A stretch of DNA of 64,000 bases from Amylostereum areolatum. Lineage: Eukaryota > Basidiomycota > Agaricomycetes > Russulales > Stereaceae. Each line of letters begins with the position of its first letter. The stretch's first letter is position 1. The stretch covers positions 423,693 to 487,692 of the forward strand of contig SAXG01000001.1 of assembly GCA_012932865.1 (NCBI GenBank). Reading direction: 5' to 3'. Below the pieces are notes generated by a model that had not been told where the DNA came from, made no database searches, and saw nothing but the letters and a program-made list of their open reading frames with translations. Position numbers and translations under genes: made by a program. Positions 62,044 to 64,000 of this stretch are shown piece by piece.

Positions 62044-64000
62044 GGACGTGCCGGATGCGGAACCTGTGCCAGGCGGAGACGGAGACGGTGGGGTGCGACG
62101 AATGCGGGGTAAATGGCCTGCAGCTACGTCCGCTTGCAAATCACAAAAACATTCTGGAACCCTCCCAGTCACAGGACGGCTTTCCTCGGTCTTGGGTAAG
62201 TCGCATGGCGTGGGCTGGGCTCTCCCGGGGTCGCTGACCACCGGGGACTCGGCGGTGGGTACGCCTCGCTGGCGACCGCACGACGTCATCCGTCTTGAGC
62301 TTGAGCCCAAACCCTCCAGTTGGCCGACGGTGCGTGCAAGTGCTCCGCCCCCGGCTGCTGAATGTACACACCATGTATACCATAACCTCCGATGCATCAT
62401 ATTATGCCCGGCTTTTCGCTCGCATTCGGACATTCCGAGTCCATGATACTTAATACATTGTGCATGCATGACTCACGAACCGCGTGCCGCTTTTCCGGGA
62501 CAAAGATGACTCTTCCGCCGCGCATGGACGTCTGGACGACGGGCGGAGTGGCCATCTCCCTGCCGCGCGTTCAAACTCGTGCATGATGCAACACCGTTCA
62601 GACACCGAGATCGCTATCGCGCATGCATGTGCGCATCGGCCGCTCGCGTGTCGCGTCGCGTGCGTCGATGTTGGACCGCTGCTCACCTATCGTTTCTAAC
62701 AGAGCACCGACCAACCCGGGCTCGACGGCCACGCGCGCAAGGTGGATCGCCATGAAGACGTCTGTCTGCAAGGGCGGTTCATTGATTCCTAAGCTCGGAA
62801 ATACCGGTGGGTCCTCGAACGAAACCCGCGATCTCCAAGATCGCGTCGCCTTTGAAGCCTATCAGGCTTCACGGATCCGAGCTTCCAGCGTTCCGTCCTC
62901 GTTCCGTCCCTCGCATAGTTCCAACACCTCGCCGTGCACGCGAAAAATCCCCACAGCACGGATGGGCCGTCCTGCCGTAAGAATCAGATCCACGCCTATT
63001 TGTGGACGAGCTGGCCGCCGGCGCCACATTCTGGACGCATCAAACAGACGCGTCGGACGCTTCTGGCACGCGCGGCAAGTGGTATCTTGCAACTCCCGTT
63101 CCTACCTGCTTATAAGTAAGTACGGCACCTGGCAAGCACTTACCTCCGCCAACGGGTCGTCCGTGCGGCATTTGACAGGAACGCGGATCAGTCGCGATCG
63201 CAGGACGACAGGTAGGTTAGCTTGGGTTTAGCCTAAGTAGGGTTTCGCTTCGGGACGGAGCGCAGGCGGCATCGTCGCAGTGACTCGGCCACCCCGAATC
63301 TCCCCCAACGACGTCACGACAATCCCGGGCGGGGTGTTGCGTGCCGTCGCTGGTCGAGGGAGCTCGTCCACGTGCCGATCGTGGTTGCTTTATTGCATGC
63401 AGTCCTCAAATCGACGCTTCGGTGCGCTCGTCCGCTCGATGTGTGGCGGGATAAGTATCTCCGCGGCGAGGAAAGCGCCGTGGTCAGCAGGCCCGTGGGC
63501 CGTGGGCGACCCATCTTTGCCCTCCGCTCGAAACGATCCCGTCCGCCCCCATGCACGCGCGACAACCCGGGTGGCCGTGGATCGTCGCGCACCCTTGGAA
63601 GCATCAGGGCGTGTCTGTGCGCCCGCGCGACCGGTGGATGCCTACCGTGAGCAGAAGTGGCGACCTCGGCCGCGGCAATGGCGGTGATATGATACGTGTG
63701 GGGTTGGCGGGGCGCATTGAAGACCCTGTGGCGGTGGGGAGAGTCGAATGCGTTCTTGGTCTTCTTTATATGTAGGACAGTCAATCATTCGGAGGAAACG
63801 GGCTGTTGTGGGGCAATGAGACATTGGGAGGGACAGTTGAGATACTTGGTATGGAAGTGGAAGCGCAGGAATAGCAGATGCACGCGCTGAAGACGGCGGG
63901 AAAATGGCCTGTCGTCTGGAAGGTGGCGAGAGCAGAGCGGTAGGGTATTGCGAAGCGGCAGAGTACATGCAGGTACGAGAGGAAGACTCGGATAAGATGC
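62044..64000. other. Right-hand region without a supported gene
   Basis: No frame shows a domain or exon chain. GTAAGTA words recur near 63115, as in the left-hand intergenic DNA. The last bases may belong to the promoter of a gene outside the window. Confidence 0.55.

Overview
The window is nuclear DNA of an intron-rich filamentous fungus, most likely a basidiomycete of Agaricomycete type. The signs are many short introns (about 45-100 nt) with GTRNGY donors, exons down to 7-20 nt, high GC in most parts, and a eukaryotic housekeeping gene set. Nothing in the sequence fixes the species. I see no rRNA, convincing tRNA, CRISPR array or intact transposon.

Layout. 1-5.4 kb holds no gene I can support. 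5.5-8.8 kb is a CSL-family (CBF1/Su(H)/LAG-1) transcription factor, followed by 3 kb of non-coding DNA with short repeats. From 11.8 to 33 kb is a dense block with lower GC and more introns: a small membrane protein, MYST acetyltransferase ESA1 (-), a CPA-type cation/H+ exchanger, an RNF216-like RBR ubiquitin ligase, an ER cyclophilin with two possible C-termini, the Golgi protein CASP/COY1, TFIIH subunit TFB1 (-), a PHOSPHO-type HAD phosphatase and an HMG-box protein (-). From 35 to 62 kb GC rises again: histone H2B ubiquitin ligase BRE1 (-), a C2H2 factor (-), a hormone-sensitive-lipase-like hydrolase (-), a fused allantoicase/ureidoglycolate lyase, two unrecognised genes, peroxisomal receptor PEX5, APC/C subunit CDC26 (-), a PRA1/YIP3 protein, a Zn2Cys6-PAS regulator of the ERT1/AcuK type (-) and the release-factor methyltransferase MTQ1/HemK. 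The last 2 kb looks empty.

The genes do not form one pathway. Loose themes are chromatin and transcription (CSL, ESA1, TFB1, BRE1, HMG, C2H2, ERT1), endomembrane function (cyclophilin, CASP, PRA1) and peroxisome, gluconeogenesis and purine metabolism (PEX5, ERT1, allantoicase fusion). Several neighbours are divergent pairs with short shared promoters: TFB1/phosphatase, CDC26/PRA1, lipase/allantoicase and ERT1/MTQ1.

Exon structures were worked out by hand from GT-AG signals, frame continuity and family conservation; for each model the summed length divides by three. Five GC-rich genes (BRE1, PEX5, CDC26, ERT1, MTQ1) stay open only if one or more single extra bases, mostly in homopolymers, are ignored. 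This points to insertion errors in the assembly, though real lesions cannot be excluded. The most interesting biological points are the HAEL-versus-membrane-anchor choice in the cyclophilin, the allantoicase/ureidoglycolate lyase fusion, the SUMO-interacting motifs on the RBR ligase and a tandemly copied intron in the HMG-box gene. I found no clearly new multi-gene system.
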